Assembly: GCA_000244995.1 (NCBI GenBank)
Contig: CM001438.1
Location: 2,938,090 to 3,002,089, forward strand
Origin: Burkholderiales bacterium JOSHI_001
Lineage (GTDB): Bacteria; Pseudomonadota; Gammaproteobacteria; Burkholderiales; Burkholderiaceae_C
Length of the DNA: 64,000 nt
Reading direction: 5' to 3'
Shown: piece by piece, positions 1-11,500 of the stretch
How the letters are laid out: each line of letters starts with the position of its first letter
Numbering within the stretch: the first letter of the stretch is position 1
Notes under the pieces: model-generated
Told to the model about the DNA's origin: nothing
Databases searched by the model: none
The model's input: the letters and a program-made list of their open reading frames with translations, nothing else
Translations under genes and position numbers: made by a program

Positions 1-254
1 CGGTGCCCCGACCCACCTGGGTGCTGCTGGTGTTCTATGCCCTGGCCGCCAGCATGGCCACGGTGTGGCTGTGGATGAAGGGCCTGCAGTGGGTGCCCGC
101 GCCCCAGGCCGGCGTGTTCACCGTGATGCTGCCGGTCAGCGCCGCGGCCGTGGGCGCGCTGTTCCTGGGCGAAAGCTTCGGCGCCTGGCACGCCCTGGCC
201 ATGGCCCTGGCCCTGGCCGGGTTGCTGCTGGCCACATGGCCGCAGCGCGCCTGA
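1..254 (+). CDS. EamA/DMT-family transporter, C-terminal part (cut by window start)
   Basis: The visible 83 or so residues are the end of a drug/metabolite transporter of the EamA type. Two to three hydrophobic helices can be read: one containing FYALAASMATVWLWMKGL, one containing AGVFTVMLPVSAAAVGALFLGE, and a last one rich in Ala/Leu. The 'P-x-x-A-G-x-F-x-x-x-x-P-V' run followed by 'LFLGE' is typical of the second EamA repeat. The beginning of the gene lies outside the window, so the substrate and the true start cannot be judged. It converges with the minus-strand psiE-like remnant, with only a few bases between the two stops. Confidence 0.8.
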   Translation, partial: VPRPTWVLLVFYALAASMATVWLWMKGLQWVPAPQAGVFTVMLPVSAAAVGALFLGESFGAWHALAMALALAGLLLATWPQRA

Positions 255-258
255 GCGC

Positions 259-480
259 TCAATCGCCCTGCCGCAGGTGGCCCACGATCCAGCAGGCCAG
301 CGCAATGAGCAGGTTCGCCCCGCTCTCGCACATCAGGATGGCCGGGTTGGCCTCCTTGCCCTGCAGGATGATCAGCCGCGCCAGCGCCGTGATGGCGATG
401 AACAGCGGGATGGTGATCGGGATGCGCTGGCTGGCGTAGAAGGCGCCCGGCATGCCCGGCACCTCGAAGCGATCCACCAG
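259..480 (-). pseudogene. PsiE-like membrane protein, N-terminally truncated remnant
   Basis: The last 70 or so codons of this minus-strand frame resemble the C-terminal half of phosphate-starvation-inducible PsiE family proteins: an amphipathic loop ending in FYASQ, then the helix IPLFIAITALARLIIL and a final helix before the stop. PsiE proteins are about 135-140 aa with four helices. Here the first two helices are missing, because the sequence immediately upstream is the 3' end of mtnA (stop at 497-499). The frame stays open into mtnA, but those codons are only an out-of-frame reading of mtnA. I infer that a deletion joined mtnA to a broken psiE copy. Family assignment is moderate because only half the protein remains. 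Confidence 0.55.
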
Positions 481-496
481 CCCACCAGCAGGGGTT

Positions 497-1572
497 TCAG
501 CCGCCCTGCGCCATGGCCCGCAGCGCCTGGGCATTGGCGGGGGTGAGGCCGCGCTCGGTGATGATGCCGGTGACCAGCCGCGCCGGCGTGATGTCAAACG
601 CCGGGTTCAGCGCCGAAGCGCCTTCGGGCGCGAGCCGCACCTCCTGCACCTGGCCCTGGGCGTCCTGGCCGCTGATGTGCGTCACCTCGCGCGGCGAGCG
701 CAGCTCGATCGGGATGTCGGCCGCGCTGCGCTGCAGGTCCAGCGTGGACAGCGGCACCGCCGCGTAGAAGGGCACGCCGTTGTCGTGTGCCGCCAGCGCC
801 TTCAGGTAGGTGCCGATCTTGTTGCAGACATCGCCCTCGGCGGTGACGCGGTCGGCACCCACGATGACGATGTCCACCTGGCCCTGCTGCATCAGGTGGC
901 CGCCGGCGTTGTCGGCGATCACCGTGAAGGGCACGCCGGCGTGGCCCAGTTCCCAGGCGGTGAGCGACGCGCCCTGGTTGCGCGGCCGGGTCTCGTCCAC
1001 CCACACGTGCAGTTGCACGCCGTTGGACTGGGCCTTGTACACCGGCGCCAGCGCCGTGCCCCAGTCCACCGTGGCCAGCCAGCCGGCATTGCAGTGGGTC
1101 AGCAGGTTCAGGCGCCGGCCCTTGCGGCGGGCCAGGTCGGTCAGCAGGCTGCAGCCGTGGTCGCCGATGGCCGAGTTCACGGCCACGTCCTCCTCGGCCA
1201 GGCCGTCGGCGGCTTGCCAGGCGGCGCTGCGGCGCTGGGCCAGCGGCAGCGGCAGCAGAAGCTTCAGCATGCGTTGCGTGGCCCAGGCCAGGTTCACCGC
1301 CGTGGGGCGCGATGCGTCCAGCCTGGCCTTGGCCGCGGTCAATGCGGCGTCGCTGGCGTCGGCCACGCATTGCAGCGCCATGCCGTAGGCGGCTGCGGCA
1401 CCGATCAGCGGCGCGCCGCGCACCCACATCTGGCTGATGGCCTGCTCCACCTCGGCCAGGTCGTTGAGGCGTTCCACCTCCAGTTGGTGCGGCAGCCGGC
1501 GCTGGTCGATCACGTACACCGCGTCGCGCCCAGGGGCGGACCAGATCGTGCGGCGTCCTTCCACGCGGCCGC

Positions 1573-1576
<4 letters not shown>
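497..1576 (-). CDS. mtnA: S-methyl-5-thioribose-1-phosphate isomerase
   Basis: MtnA converts 5-methylthioribose 1-phosphate to methylthioribulose 1-phosphate in the methionine salvage pathway (cytosolic). The 359-aa product has the expected length and the eIF2B-like fold signatures: an early MWVRGAPLIGAAAAYG segment, the catalytic-cysteine stretch LLTHCNAGWLATVDWGTALA, and the catalytic-aspartate stretch VGADRVTAEGDVCNKIGTY. The frame is open further upstream, but the GTG at 1576 is chosen because it overlaps the mtnP stop as GTGA and gives the usual N-terminus. It forms a two-gene operon with mtnP, the preceding enzyme of the pathway. No later salvage genes (mtnK, mtnB, mtnC, mtnD) are visible here. 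Confidence 0.93.
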
Positions 1577-2445
<869 letters not shown>

Positions 2446-2607
2446 GGCCGCCCCTCCGGGTTTGTTCAACATCAAGCAGTCAGAGGCCCAACGAGCGGCC
2501 TGGGATACATGATAGCCACCGCCGCGTCACCTTGACGCAGGGCGACATGTGAATCTGGGTATCTGTCGGCCGCCCGATTCTTGGACGGCGCCGTACTGGT
2601 ACCCGTA

Positions 2608-3660
2608 TCAGGCCGACAGCGCCGGCGACCGTCGCCGCGCCTGCGAGGCCAACGCGGCCACCTCGGCCACGGCCTGGGCCTTCAGGCGATGGTCCGACCA
2701 CACCTGGCGCCACAGGCGGGCGCCGGGCTGGCCATGGCGCAGGCCCAGCATGTGGCGCGCCATCAGCGCCCAGGGCGTGCCGTGCGCGGCTTGCTGGCGC
2801 GCCATGTAGGCCACGTAGCCGGCCTCGGCGGCATCCACATCCAGCCCGCCGGCGCCGCCGAACAAGGCCGCGTCCCAGGCCGCCAGTTTGGCCGGCTGCT
2901 GGTAGGCGTGGCGGCCGATCATCACGCCGTCCAGCACCCGCAGGTGCTGCTGCACGGCAGCCACATCGGCCAGGCCGCCGTTGAGCACGAACACCCCTTG
3001 CGGGAAGTCCTGCTTCAGGCGTTCCACGAAGGCGTGGCGCAGCGGCGGGATCTCGCGGTTGTCCTTGGGAGACAGGCCCTGCAGCCAGGCATTGCGCGCA
3101 TGCACGATGAAGACCTGGCAGCCGCCCTCGGCCACGGTGCCGACGAAGTCGCGCACGAAGTCGTAGCTTTCGACGCGGTCGATGCCGATGCGGTGCTTCA
3201 CCGTCACCGGCAGCGGCCGGGGCGACGCGGCCGCGGCTTCCACCATGGCGGCCACGCAGTCGCGCACCAGGCCCGGTTCGGCCATCAGGCAGGCGCCGAA
3301 GGCGCCGCGCTGCACCCTTTCACTGGGGCAGCCGCAATTCAGGTTCACCTCGTCATAGCCCCAGCGCTGGGCCAGCTTCACGCAGGCGGCCAGGTCGGCG
3401 GGTTCACTGCCACCCAGTTGCAGCGCCACCGGGTGCTCTTCGGCGCTGAAGTCCAGGTGGCGCGGCAGGTCGCCATGCAACAAGGCGCCGGTGGTCACCA
3501 TCTCGGTGTACAGGCGCGCGTGCGGGCTGAGCAGGCGGTGCAGAAAGCGGCAGTGGCGGTCGGTCCAGTCCAGCATGGGCGCCACGCACAGGCGCCAGGG
3601 ATTCACAGCTTGAGGGGAAGGCACAAATCGTCTCGTGGGCAGCCTGTGCCGGTGCGGCAT
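2608..3660 (-). CDS. dusA: tRNA-dihydrouridine(20/20a) synthase DusA
   Basis: This FMN enzyme reduces U20/U20a in tRNA D-loops. The 350-aa product carries the Dus N-terminal motif VAPMLDWTDRHCR, the substrate-positioning segment LNCGCPSERVQRGAFGACLM with the catalytic Cys, the VKHRIGID strand, and the DusA-specific stretch HARNAWLQGLSPKDNREIPPL. It ends with the FMN phosphate-binding region (LNGGL ... MIGRHAYQQP). DusA proteins are 330-345 aa, so the first ten or so residues from the ATG at 3660 may be extra. Its 3' end faces the mtnP start at about 160 bases; it appears to be a stand-alone gene. Confidence 0.93.
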   Translation of the reverse strand: MPHRHRLPTRRFVPSPQAVNPWRLCVAPMLDWTDRHCRFLHRLLSPHARLYTEMVTTGALLHGDLPRHLDFSAEEHPVALQLGGSEPADLAACVKLAQRWGYDEVNLNCGCPSERVQRGAFGACLMAEPGLVRDCVAAMVEAAAASPRPLPVTVKHRIGIDRVESYDFVRDFVGTVAEGGCQVFIVHARNAWLQGLSPKDNREIPPLRHAFVERLKQDFPQGVFVLNGGLADVAAVQQHLRVLDGVMIGRHAYQQPAKLAAWDAALFGGAGGLDVDAAEAGYVAYMARQQAAHGTPWALMARHMLGLRHGQPGARLWRQVWSDHRLKAQAVAEVAALASQARRRSPALSA

Positions 3661-3743
3661 GGAAGGGACGCGCGCGATACCGGGCGCCCGACTGAACGCG
3701 CATGGTAATCAAAGGGGCCGCGCGGGCCGCCGCGGGCGGCCCT

Positions 3744-6700
3744 TCAAAGTGCAAAGCTCTCCGCGTACACCAGCCGTTCCTCGACCAGCAGGCGCCGCCA
3801 GGCGGCGTTGCGCGGGTCGGGCACGGTGCGGTCGGTGTAGTAACGCTCGAACTCGCGCAGCAGCACCCGGTGCCGGAAGCCTGCCGTCAAGGCCGGCAGC
3901 GCAGCGGCATGGGACCAGATGGGCTGCTCCAGAAACAGCCCCGGCGACACCACCACCGCACTGGTCACCGAGCCCGATGCGGCGGTGGCCAGCACGCCGC
4001 CCACCGGCTTCAATTGTTCCAGCCGGTCGAAGCGCAGTGTGGCGCCGCCTCGGGTGCGCCGCATCACCTCGTCCGGCGCGCGGGGCAGCGCCAGGTCCTC
4101 GGGCAGCGCCCGCGTGGCCGCGTCACCGCCCACCAGGTGGCTGCCCAGTTGCTGCACATCCTGCCAGCCCAGGTCGCCCGCCATGTCCAGGGCCTGGCGC
4201 TGCAGCACCGCTTCCAGCCGGTTGCGCCCGTCTTCGAGCTGGGTGCCGGTGAAGTCGGCCACCACCGACGCGTTGGCCAGCGGGGACTCGGCCTGGCCGC
4301 CAGGGTTCAGGCGCCGCATCGGCCCGCGACGGGCCGCCGGGCCGTACACGTCCAGGCGCAGGCCGCCGTTGGCATCGCGGCCCAGCGTGGCCAGGCGGCG
4401 CGGCAGCAACTGCGCGAAGTCGCACAGCACGGTGCGCGAGACCTTGGCCGAAGGCAGCGCATGCGGCTGGAATCGCACCAGCGACAGTCGCACAAAGGGC
4501 GTGTAGCTGGACCCGGTGTTCAGCTCGATGTCGCAGTACCAGAGCTTGCGGTCCGGGTTGAAGTACACGCGGTGGCCCACCACGGTGGCCGGCTGGGCGT
4601 CTTCCTGCAGCAGCACCGACTCGGTCCGCACCCCGGCGCTGAAATCGCTGGCGCGGGCCAGCGGGTCGGGCACGGCCGAATCCCACAGCGGGTCGCGGCC
4701 CCACTGGGTGACGAAGGGCAGGCGTTCGGGCGGCAGGGTCTCGAACTTGGCGCCATCCTGCTGCAGCACCACCCCCAGCAGTTCGCCGTCGCCGGACGAG
4801 AACCAGGGCCGGTCCAGGTACACCCGCAGGCCGTTGCCCAGGCGCGTGCTGCGGCCGGCGCTGCTGCGGTCCCAGCGGAAAGTGGGCACGACGTACAGCA
4901 CCTCGGGCAGGTCGGGCGGGCTGCTGGCGGGCACCACGCTGCCCACGGTGCCGCCGCTGGGCACGTCGGCGATGGGCGCACCGGCGTCCTTGTCCGGTCC
5001 CAGCAGCGCATGGGCCTGCACCACCACGCGGTGGGTTTCGATCACCGGGCCGTCGCGGGTGATGCGCTCGCGTTCTTCGAACAGCGGCGGCGGCAGGTAC
5101 TCGCGAAAGCGTGTCGTGGCCCGCAGGCGGTATTGGACGAAGCGAAAGCGCGTATCGCCGAACTCGTGGCGGTTGCCCGGCAGCGCCGGGCGCTTGGCCA
5201 GGTCGCTGGGCAGCAACTGCCCGCCCACCGGCGTGAACAGGGTCTGCTCGGCCACCGCCTGCAGCAGTTCGAAGCGGTTGCGGTGCATTTCGGACAGGCG
5301 GATCTCGCTGAGCACCGCCTCGTGGTGCACCCGTTTCGGGCCGGGTTCGGCGGGGTCGTCGGTCAGCGGGTCGTCGACCCATTCGTCCCATTCGCCCACG
5401 ATTTCGAACTTGCCGGTGCTGGGCCCGTGCAGCACGATGGCGCGGGCGCGCAGGTCGGCATGCTGCGCCCCGGCCTGGCGCTGCACGCTGGCCGATTCGG
5501 CCCGCGGCGCGCACACCGGCTGCTGGGTGGCGTGCACGAAGACCAGCTCGCGCCAGGGCGTGATCATCCAGTTCACCCCGGCCAGGGCCTGCGCCTGCAG
5601 CGCCTTCACGGCCGAGGGCGAACTTTGCCAGCCCGGCAGGCCCAGGTGGCCCACCATTTCGTCGTGCACAAAGCTGGCGTAGCGCAGGCGCGCCACATGG
5701 CCCTTGGGCAGGAAGACGCGCAGCAGGCCGGCGTCGAAGTCCCACTTCGGCGGGTCGGCCGCGGTGAAGCTGTCGCCGCAGGGCGGGTTCTGCACCTCGC
5801 CGGGCTGGTCGTGCAACTGGATGCGCAGGCTGCGGGTGTCGGCCGGCCAGGTCTTGGCCAGCGGGCCGTCGCTGGGGTCGCGGTCGAAGTCAAGCAGCAG
5901 GATCAGGCGCTCTTTCTGGTCGTCCAGGAAGACCGCGCGCGCGCCCTTGTCCAGCAGATAGCCGTGCAGGCCCGGTGCCAGCAGCACCAGCGGCTTGCCC
6001 TGGGTCCAGGCCCGGAGCCCGGGCACGCCTTCCAGGGCCGTGCCGCCACTGGCGGGGTCGGGCAGGTAGGGCACCGGCACGATGGCCTCGCGGTGCACCA
6101 GGTACTGGCCGGCGGCGAAGCGGTCCTTGGTGTTGTCGGCCTGTTCCGGGGGCGTGATCAGGCCGGTCTGCACCGTGGCGGCCTGCGCCGCCTTGCGCGG
6201 CGTGACCAGCTCGATGCTGGCGCCCGGCACCGGGTTCAGCAGCGTGCCGCTTTCGCGCGCGGCCAGCGCGTAGGCGTCCTTGATGCGCTGGGGGTCCCCG
6301 CTGCCGATGGCGTCGTCGAACAGGCCGTGCAGTTCGCACTGCTGCTGCGAACTCTTGGGCGGCACCAGGTGGCGGTCGCTGCTGGCGCCGTATTCAAAGT
6401 CCGGGTTGTTGTAGAAGCCCGCCAACGGGCCCTGGACCTGCGCCAGGTAGCCGGCCGCGTCCTGGTCGAAGTTGGTGCGCAGCACCAGCCGTTCCAGGGA
6501 TTCGCCTTCGCTCAGCTTGTTCGTCAGCACCAAGGCCGGCGGGTCCACCGGCTCGAAGCGGCCATAGTCCAGCGGGGCGCTGGCGTGTTCGTCGGGCCCA
6601 GGCTCATCCAGGCCCAGGCTGTTGCCCGCCAGGTCCACCAGCCGCGCGCGAACGCGGTAGCGGTGGCCAAAGCGCAGCCGCGGCAGGCTGCCCTTCACAG

Positions 6701-8582
6701 GCGTCAGCGCCACCGCCAGGCCATTGCCTAGGGGCGCGCTGTCGGTGGGCGTGTCCACCACCTCCTCGGTCTGCAAGTGGGTGCCAGGGACGGTGGCGTC
6801 GCGCAGGGTGCGGCCCGGGCGCGGGGCGGCCAGGCTCCAGCCGGTCCAGCGGAACAGGGTTTCGTGCAGGTAGTGGTCGGCTGGCGCGTCGGGGCTGGCG
6901 GTGGTGGACGCGCCCTTCACATGGCCTTCGTCGGGCGGCAGCTTGATCTCCCGTTCGGCCAGCGCGCCGGTGGCCAGGGCGCGGAAGCGGCCCTGGCGGG
7001 CGGTGAGGCTGCGCCACCGGCCGTCCTTGGCGTCCCACACGTCCACGCGGTAGCCGCGCAACACGTCCTCGGCGAACAGCGTCACCGCCGCGGCCTTCGC
7101 GCCGCCGGCCTGGATGGCGCCGTGGTTCAGCGCGGCAGCGGCGGCGCTCATGCCCACGCTGCCGGCACGGCCGTGGCGGCTGACGCCAATGCCGCCCGAG
7201 CGCAGGTTGGCCACCGGCTGGCGGTCGCCGGTGGTGTAGGTGACGGCCCCGTGGGCGCCCATCTCCAGGTGCTTGGCCACCAGGTTCTGCGCGGTGAGCA
7301 GGAAGTTCGCGGTCTTCAACGAGGCCCCGTCGGGGTCCACCTGGTAGATGTCGAAAGGCCCCTTGGCCTGCTGGTAGCGGTCGTGGGCCTCGGCCAGGCG
7401 CAGCAGGCCGTCGGCATGGTCGCCAGTGCGTTCGCGCACCACGAAACGGCGCTTGCTGGCCGTGAAGGCGGTCCACGGGCGCTGGGCGCCGGGGGGCTGC
7501 ACGATCCCCGGAAAGCGCAGTTGCATGAATCCCTGCGCCGACACATTGCCGGCGTTGGCCACCAGTGCGTCCAGCAGGTCGTTGCGCTCCAGCACGCAGT
7601 CGATCACCAGGCCCAGCGCACGCAGCAGGTTGGGCTGGTCGCCATAACTGCCGATGCGCTGGTGGAAGTCGTATTCCGGCGCCACCGGTGAAGGGCCCAC
7701 GGCGGCAAAGCTTGGCCGGCGCATGGCCCGTTGCGCATCGCTGGGCACACTGCGGTTGTAGAAGCGGTCGGCCTGCCACAGCGCGTACTCGCCGGGGCCG
7801 CTGAACTGCTCCATCAGCTGGGCGCGCTTTTCGCGGTCGGCCGGGGCGACCTGGATCGTGCCGTTGCGGATGAGCGTCGGGTCTTCCCACACCGGCGGCA
7901 GCGCGCGCAGCGCGAAGGTGGCGGTTTCACCCTTCTGCCCCGGCAGGCGCACCGGCGCCTTGATGCAACTGCCGGCGCTGAACACACGGCTGTCGATGGC
8001 CCGGTCATGCGTGCGCCGGCCGCCACGCACCGCGTGGAAGCGGCCGAAGCCCGGCTGCGGCACTTCGATGCTGCGGTCACCCAGGTTGACCTTCACCGTG
8101 CGCGTGCCCAAGCCGGTGAGCAGGTCCTTGAGCGCCGGGTCCGCATCTTTCCAAGGCAGCAGGCGCGGGTGTTCACCGCCGCCCGCCTGCAGCGACAGCT
8201 GGGCGTAGTGCTGGCGCACCAGGCCCAGCACACTGCGCAAAGGGAAGGAGCGCAGGTTCTGCGCCGCGATGTCGGTGAACGTGAACGGCGCCACCAGCAG
8301 CTGCGGGTGGAACAGCTGCTGCCACAGCGCGCTGTCGGGCTTGAGCTCGGGCGCGGTGACCACCGGTTCCAGCCTCACCAAGCCATTGGGCAGCACCAGT
8401 TCGAACTTCTGGGCCGCGACCGTGGCCGGCCAGTCGGCCCAGTCCTTCCAGGCGCTGTGGCCCAGCCGGCTTTCGGCCACGCTGCCGGGCTTGAGCCGCG
8501 GCGACACGACGATGGACACGCACCAGCGCCCGTTGCGCCGGCCGTTGGGGAGCACCGTCCAAAGTACCGTTTGTTGGGCCAT
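3744..8582 (-). CDS. giant uncharacterised protein A (1612 aa)
   Basis: I do not recognise this protein. It starts MAQQTVLWTVLPNG at 8582, has no signal peptide and no obvious transmembrane helix, and is predicted soluble. The sequence is rich in short beta-strand-like hydrophobic runs separated by polar turns (for example GHRYRVRARLVDLAGNSLG near residues 650-670, which looks like an immunoglobulin-like or fibronectin-like strand pair). No nucleotide-binding, protease or transferase motif could be found. It directly follows giant protein B: only 12 bases separate B's stop from this ATG, and the GAGGGAG ribosome binding site overlaps the upstream TGA, so the two are almost certainly co-translated partners. 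Composition matches the surrounding chromosome. Function unknown. Confidence 0.85.
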   Translation of the reverse strand: MAQQTVLWTVLPNGRRNGRWCVSIVVSPRLKPGSVAESRLGHSAWKDWADWPATVAAQKFELVLPNGLVRLEPVVTAPELKPDSALWQQLFHPQLLVAPFTFTDIAAQNLRSFPLRSVLGLVRQHYAQLSLQAGGGEHPRLLPWKDADPALKDLLTGLGTRTVKVNLGDRSIEVPQPGFGRFHAVRGGRRTHDRAIDSRVFSAGSCIKAPVRLPGQKGETATFALRALPPVWEDPTLIRNGTIQVAPADREKRAQLMEQFSGPGEYALWQADRFYNRSVPSDAQRAMRRPSFAAVGPSPVAPEYDFHQRIGSYGDQPNLLRALGLVIDCVLERNDLLDALVANAGNVSAQGFMQLRFPGIVQPPGAQRPWTAFTASKRRFVVRERTGDHADGLLRLAEAHDRYQQAKGPFDIYQVDPDGASLKTANFLLTAQNLVAKHLEMGAHGAVTYTTGDRQPVANLRSGGIGVSRHGRAGSVGMSAAAAALNHGAIQAGGAKAAAVTLFAEDVLRGYRVDVWDAKDGRWRSLTARQGRFRALATGALAEREIKLPPDEGHVKGASTTASPDAPADHYLHETLFRWTGWSLAAPRPGRTLRDATVPGTHLQTEEVVDTPTDSAPLGNGLAVALTPVKGSLPRLRFGHRYRVRARLVDLAGNSLGLDEPGPDEHASAPLDYGRFEPVDPPALVLTNKLSEGESLERLVLRTNFDQDAAGYLAQVQGPLAGFYNNPDFEYGASSDRHLVPPKSSQQQCELHGLFDDAIGSGDPQRIKDAYALAARESGTLLNPVPGASIELVTPRKAAQAATVQTGLITPPEQADNTKDRFAAGQYLVHREAIVPVPYLPDPASGGTALEGVPGLRAWTQGKPLVLLAPGLHGYLLDKGARAVFLDDQKERLILLLDFDRDPSDGPLAKTWPADTRSLRIQLHDQPGEVQNPPCGDSFTAADPPKWDFDAGLLRVFLPKGHVARLRYASFVHDEMVGHLGLPGWQSSPSAVKALQAQALAGVNWMITPWRELVFVHATQQPVCAPRAESASVQRQAGAQHADLRARAIVLHGPSTGKFEIVGEWDEWVDDPLTDDPAEPGPKRVHHEAVLSEIRLSEMHRNRFELLQAVAEQTLFTPVGGQLLPSDLAKRPALPGNRHEFGDTRFRFVQYRLRATTRFREYLPPPLFEERERITRDGPVIETHRVVVQAHALLGPDKDAGAPIADVPSGGTVGSVVPASSPPDLPEVLYVVPTFRWDRSSAGRSTRLGNGLRVYLDRPWFSSGDGELLGVVLQQDGAKFETLPPERLPFVTQWGRDPLWDSAVPDPLARASDFSAGVRTESVLLQEDAQPATVVGHRVYFNPDRKLWYCDIELNTGSSYTPFVRLSLVRFQPHALPSAKVSRTVLCDFAQLLPRRLATLGRDANGGLRLDVYGPAARRGPMRRLNPGGQAESPLANASVVADFTGTQLEDGRNRLEAVLQRQALDMAGDLGWQDVQQLGSHLVGGDAATRALPEDLALPRAPDEVMRRTRGGATLRFDRLEQLKPVGGVLATAASGSVTSAVVVSPGLFLEQPIWSHAAALPALTAGFRHRVLLREFERYYTDRTVPDPRNAAWRRLLVEERLVYAESFAL

Positions 8583-8594
8583 GTTGTCGCTCCC

Positions 8595-11500
8595 TCAGGC
8601 AAAGGCTTCGCAGTAGTCGCGCCAGCCGTAGCGGGTGCTGGCGTCGATGCCGGCCAGCTCGTCGGCCAGCGGCAGCGCCGGGTTGGCGGACACACCCAGC
8701 AGTTGCCGGAAGGTGGGGTCGCCATTGCTGCCGGCGAACTTCTTCTCGCAGGAGATGGTCACGCTGCCCGAGAAGATGAACACCTCGATCTCGATGGTGA
8801 GCCTGGCCTTGCCCACCGCCTTGCCGGTTTCGAACTCGTAGCTCAGCTCCAGGTACAGCTCCAGCGACGCGGTGATCAGCCCCAGCACGTCCACATGGCC
8901 TTCCAGCCGGAAGTAGCCGGTCAGGCTGGCGGCATCGGACTCCATGCGGAAGTAGATGCCTGCCATCACCGACACGCCGCCCGAGGCCACGCCGAAGTCC
9001 ACGCTGATGGCGGCGCCGAACTCGAAGGCGGCCTCCAGGATCTGCACGCCGTGCGGGTCGATGGTCAGGCCGAAGAAGCCGCCGCCGCCGAAGACGTACA
9101 CCGTCAGGTGGAAGGGCTGCTCGCGGGTGCAGAAGTTGAAGCGCACCGACAGCGGCTGGCCGATGAAGGGCACGGTGAAGCCCGCCCCCAGGCTGACGTT
9201 GCTGAGGTTGAGCACGCCGCAGGTGATGGCCGGCAGCGCCACGTTGAAGCCGGCGTCGATGCCCTGGGGCGAGATGTCCAGGTAAGGCGGGTCGGAAAAG
9301 CCGTCCAGCGGGATCAGGTCGCGCAGCGTTTCCACAAAGGACAGCGGGCCGACGAACTTGATGCCCGACAGCAGCACGTCCACGTTCATCTTGGCGCTGC
9401 TGTCCACGCTGAATTCGATCTTGTCGAAGTTCAGCTCCAGGAAGCTGGCCGGGGCGATCAGCACCAGGTCGAAGTGGTGCAGGCCGCACAGCACCTGGAT
9501 CTTGGGCGCGCCGCCGCTTTTCTTCATGCGCGCCTCGACGGCCACGATGAAGGCGTTCTTGTCGTGCACCACGAACAGTGGCGCCGACGGATCGAAGCCC
9601 CAGCTCTTGATCTCGGGCTTCCAGTCGAAGCGCACCACCAGCTCTTCGCCCAGCAGGTTCTCCAGCAGCAGCAACAGATCGGCCACGGTGGACAGGGCCT
9701 GCTCCACCGCGTCCAGGGCCGCCAGCAAGGTCTTGCGCGGCGGGCCCTCCAGCAGCGGGAAGGCGGCCACATCGGCCTTCACCGCGCCCATGGCGTCGGC
9801 CACCGCCTGCACCTTGGGCGCCAGTTGGTCGGGGTGGGTGATCAGCTCGCCCAGGGACTGGCCCGGTGCCGGGTTGTCCAGCAAGTTCTTCAGCGCGTCG
9901 TACAGCGCTTTGCCATGCGTCACCAGGCCAGCGATCAGCGCGATGGCGTCCAGCACCGCCAGCGCCTGCGCCACCACGGCGTTGACCTGCTGGCGGAAAC
10001 CCGCCGGGATCAGCGTGGACGCCTGGACCGTGCTCTTCAGTTCATTCAGCGCCTTGCGCAGGTTGCCGCTGCCTTGCGGCGCGTCCAGCGCGTCGCCCAG
10101 GTTCACGCCGGCCAGGGGGTTGGCCAGGTCGAAGCTCTTGCCCGCCAGGCTGTCGAGCTGGGTGCGCACGCTGTCCAACACCGCCATCAGCGCATTCACC
10201 TTGGCGGTGATGGGCGCCAGCTCGGCCGCGCCAAAGGCGGCGGCCTGCTGTAAGAGATCCTTCACCGTGCCCTTGACCACCGCCAGTGCCGCGCTGGCCA
10301 GGCCGCCGGGCTGCGACGCCAGGCCGCTGACGAACTGGTACAGCCGCATCAGGTCGTTGAAGAAGGACTCGACCTTGGTGCTGGCTTCGGATGCGAACTT
10401 GGGCGCCTTGCCCAGGTTGCCCAGCAGGTCGCCCACCTCCTGGATCACCGCGCTGAGCGGGATGCAGCCGAACAGCAGCGGCAGCGGCAGGTCGCCCGCC
10501 CCGCCCGGCGGGAAAAAGCCGGTGGGCTTGACCTTGCCGCCCACCACGTCGGACACCGCGCCGGCGGTGGGGCCCAGGGCGCGCGACAGGGCCGAGGGCT
10601 TCAGGTTGGGCATGACGAAGCCGCCGCTGCGGTCGCCCTGCTTGCCGAAGTCCAGCTGGCCCATGCCGGCGCGGTCTGGCACCTCGGCGAACACCTCGCC
10701 CTTGTTGATGGCAGGGTTGAAGCCGGCCTGCAGGTAGGTCTTGTTCCAGCGCAGCTGGTTGAAGCCGTCCGACCCGGTCAGCTGGGCCATCGCGCCGATG
10801 CGCGCCTTCAGCCGCGACACACGCGGGTAGAACATGGGCTTGAGCAGGTCGGGCGTGAAGGCCTTGAAGGCCTTGAACGAAGCGCTGTTGGCGTCGGTGG
10901 CGGGCACCTGGGCATCGAAGGTCAGGTGCGCCACCTCCACCGAGGTGTCGCCGGCCTTGTTGCTGACTGCCAACGTGACGCGCTGGCGCTTGAGCTGGGC
11001 GGTGGCGCGTTCGTCGCCGCTGGGGTCGTCCAGCGCATCGGCCAGCTGGAACTTGCGCCAGCCCTTCAGCGCCCGGTTGGCCGCGTCGGCCGCGCCGCCC
11101 ACGCCGGCATGCTTGGGCACCAGCTTGTTGCCCACCCGGTCGCGCGGGCTGGCCAGGGTGTTGGACATGAAGACCAGCGGCAGTTCGAACTGCACTTCGC
11201 GCCCGTCCAGGTCGGTGGCGGCCATGCGGAAGAAGAAGGGCGGCGGCTTGTCAGCCGGCCCCAGGGCGGGCCAGAACAGCAACTGGCCCAGGCCCGGCTC
11301 CAGCTCGGTCTTGGCCGGCTGGGCCAGGTCCGGCGTCACCGTGGTGAGCATGCGCACCGCAGTGAAGGGAAATTCGTGCGGCACCGTGGCGTCGCTGGCG
11401 CCGAAGGGGCGCAGCTGGCCGGCGTCGTCGTAGTGCTTCACCCGTTCTCGCACCACCAGGAACATGCGCTGGCGCAGGTAGGCCGGGTTGCCTGCCATCT

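Noticed and set aside
3702-10253. Plus-strand open frames of 1009 and 840 aa opposite the giant genes
   Set aside because: Very rich in His, Gln, Ala, Arg and Val with no domain; typical antisense shadows in GC-rich DNA. The minus-strand frames have normal composition and coupled starts.
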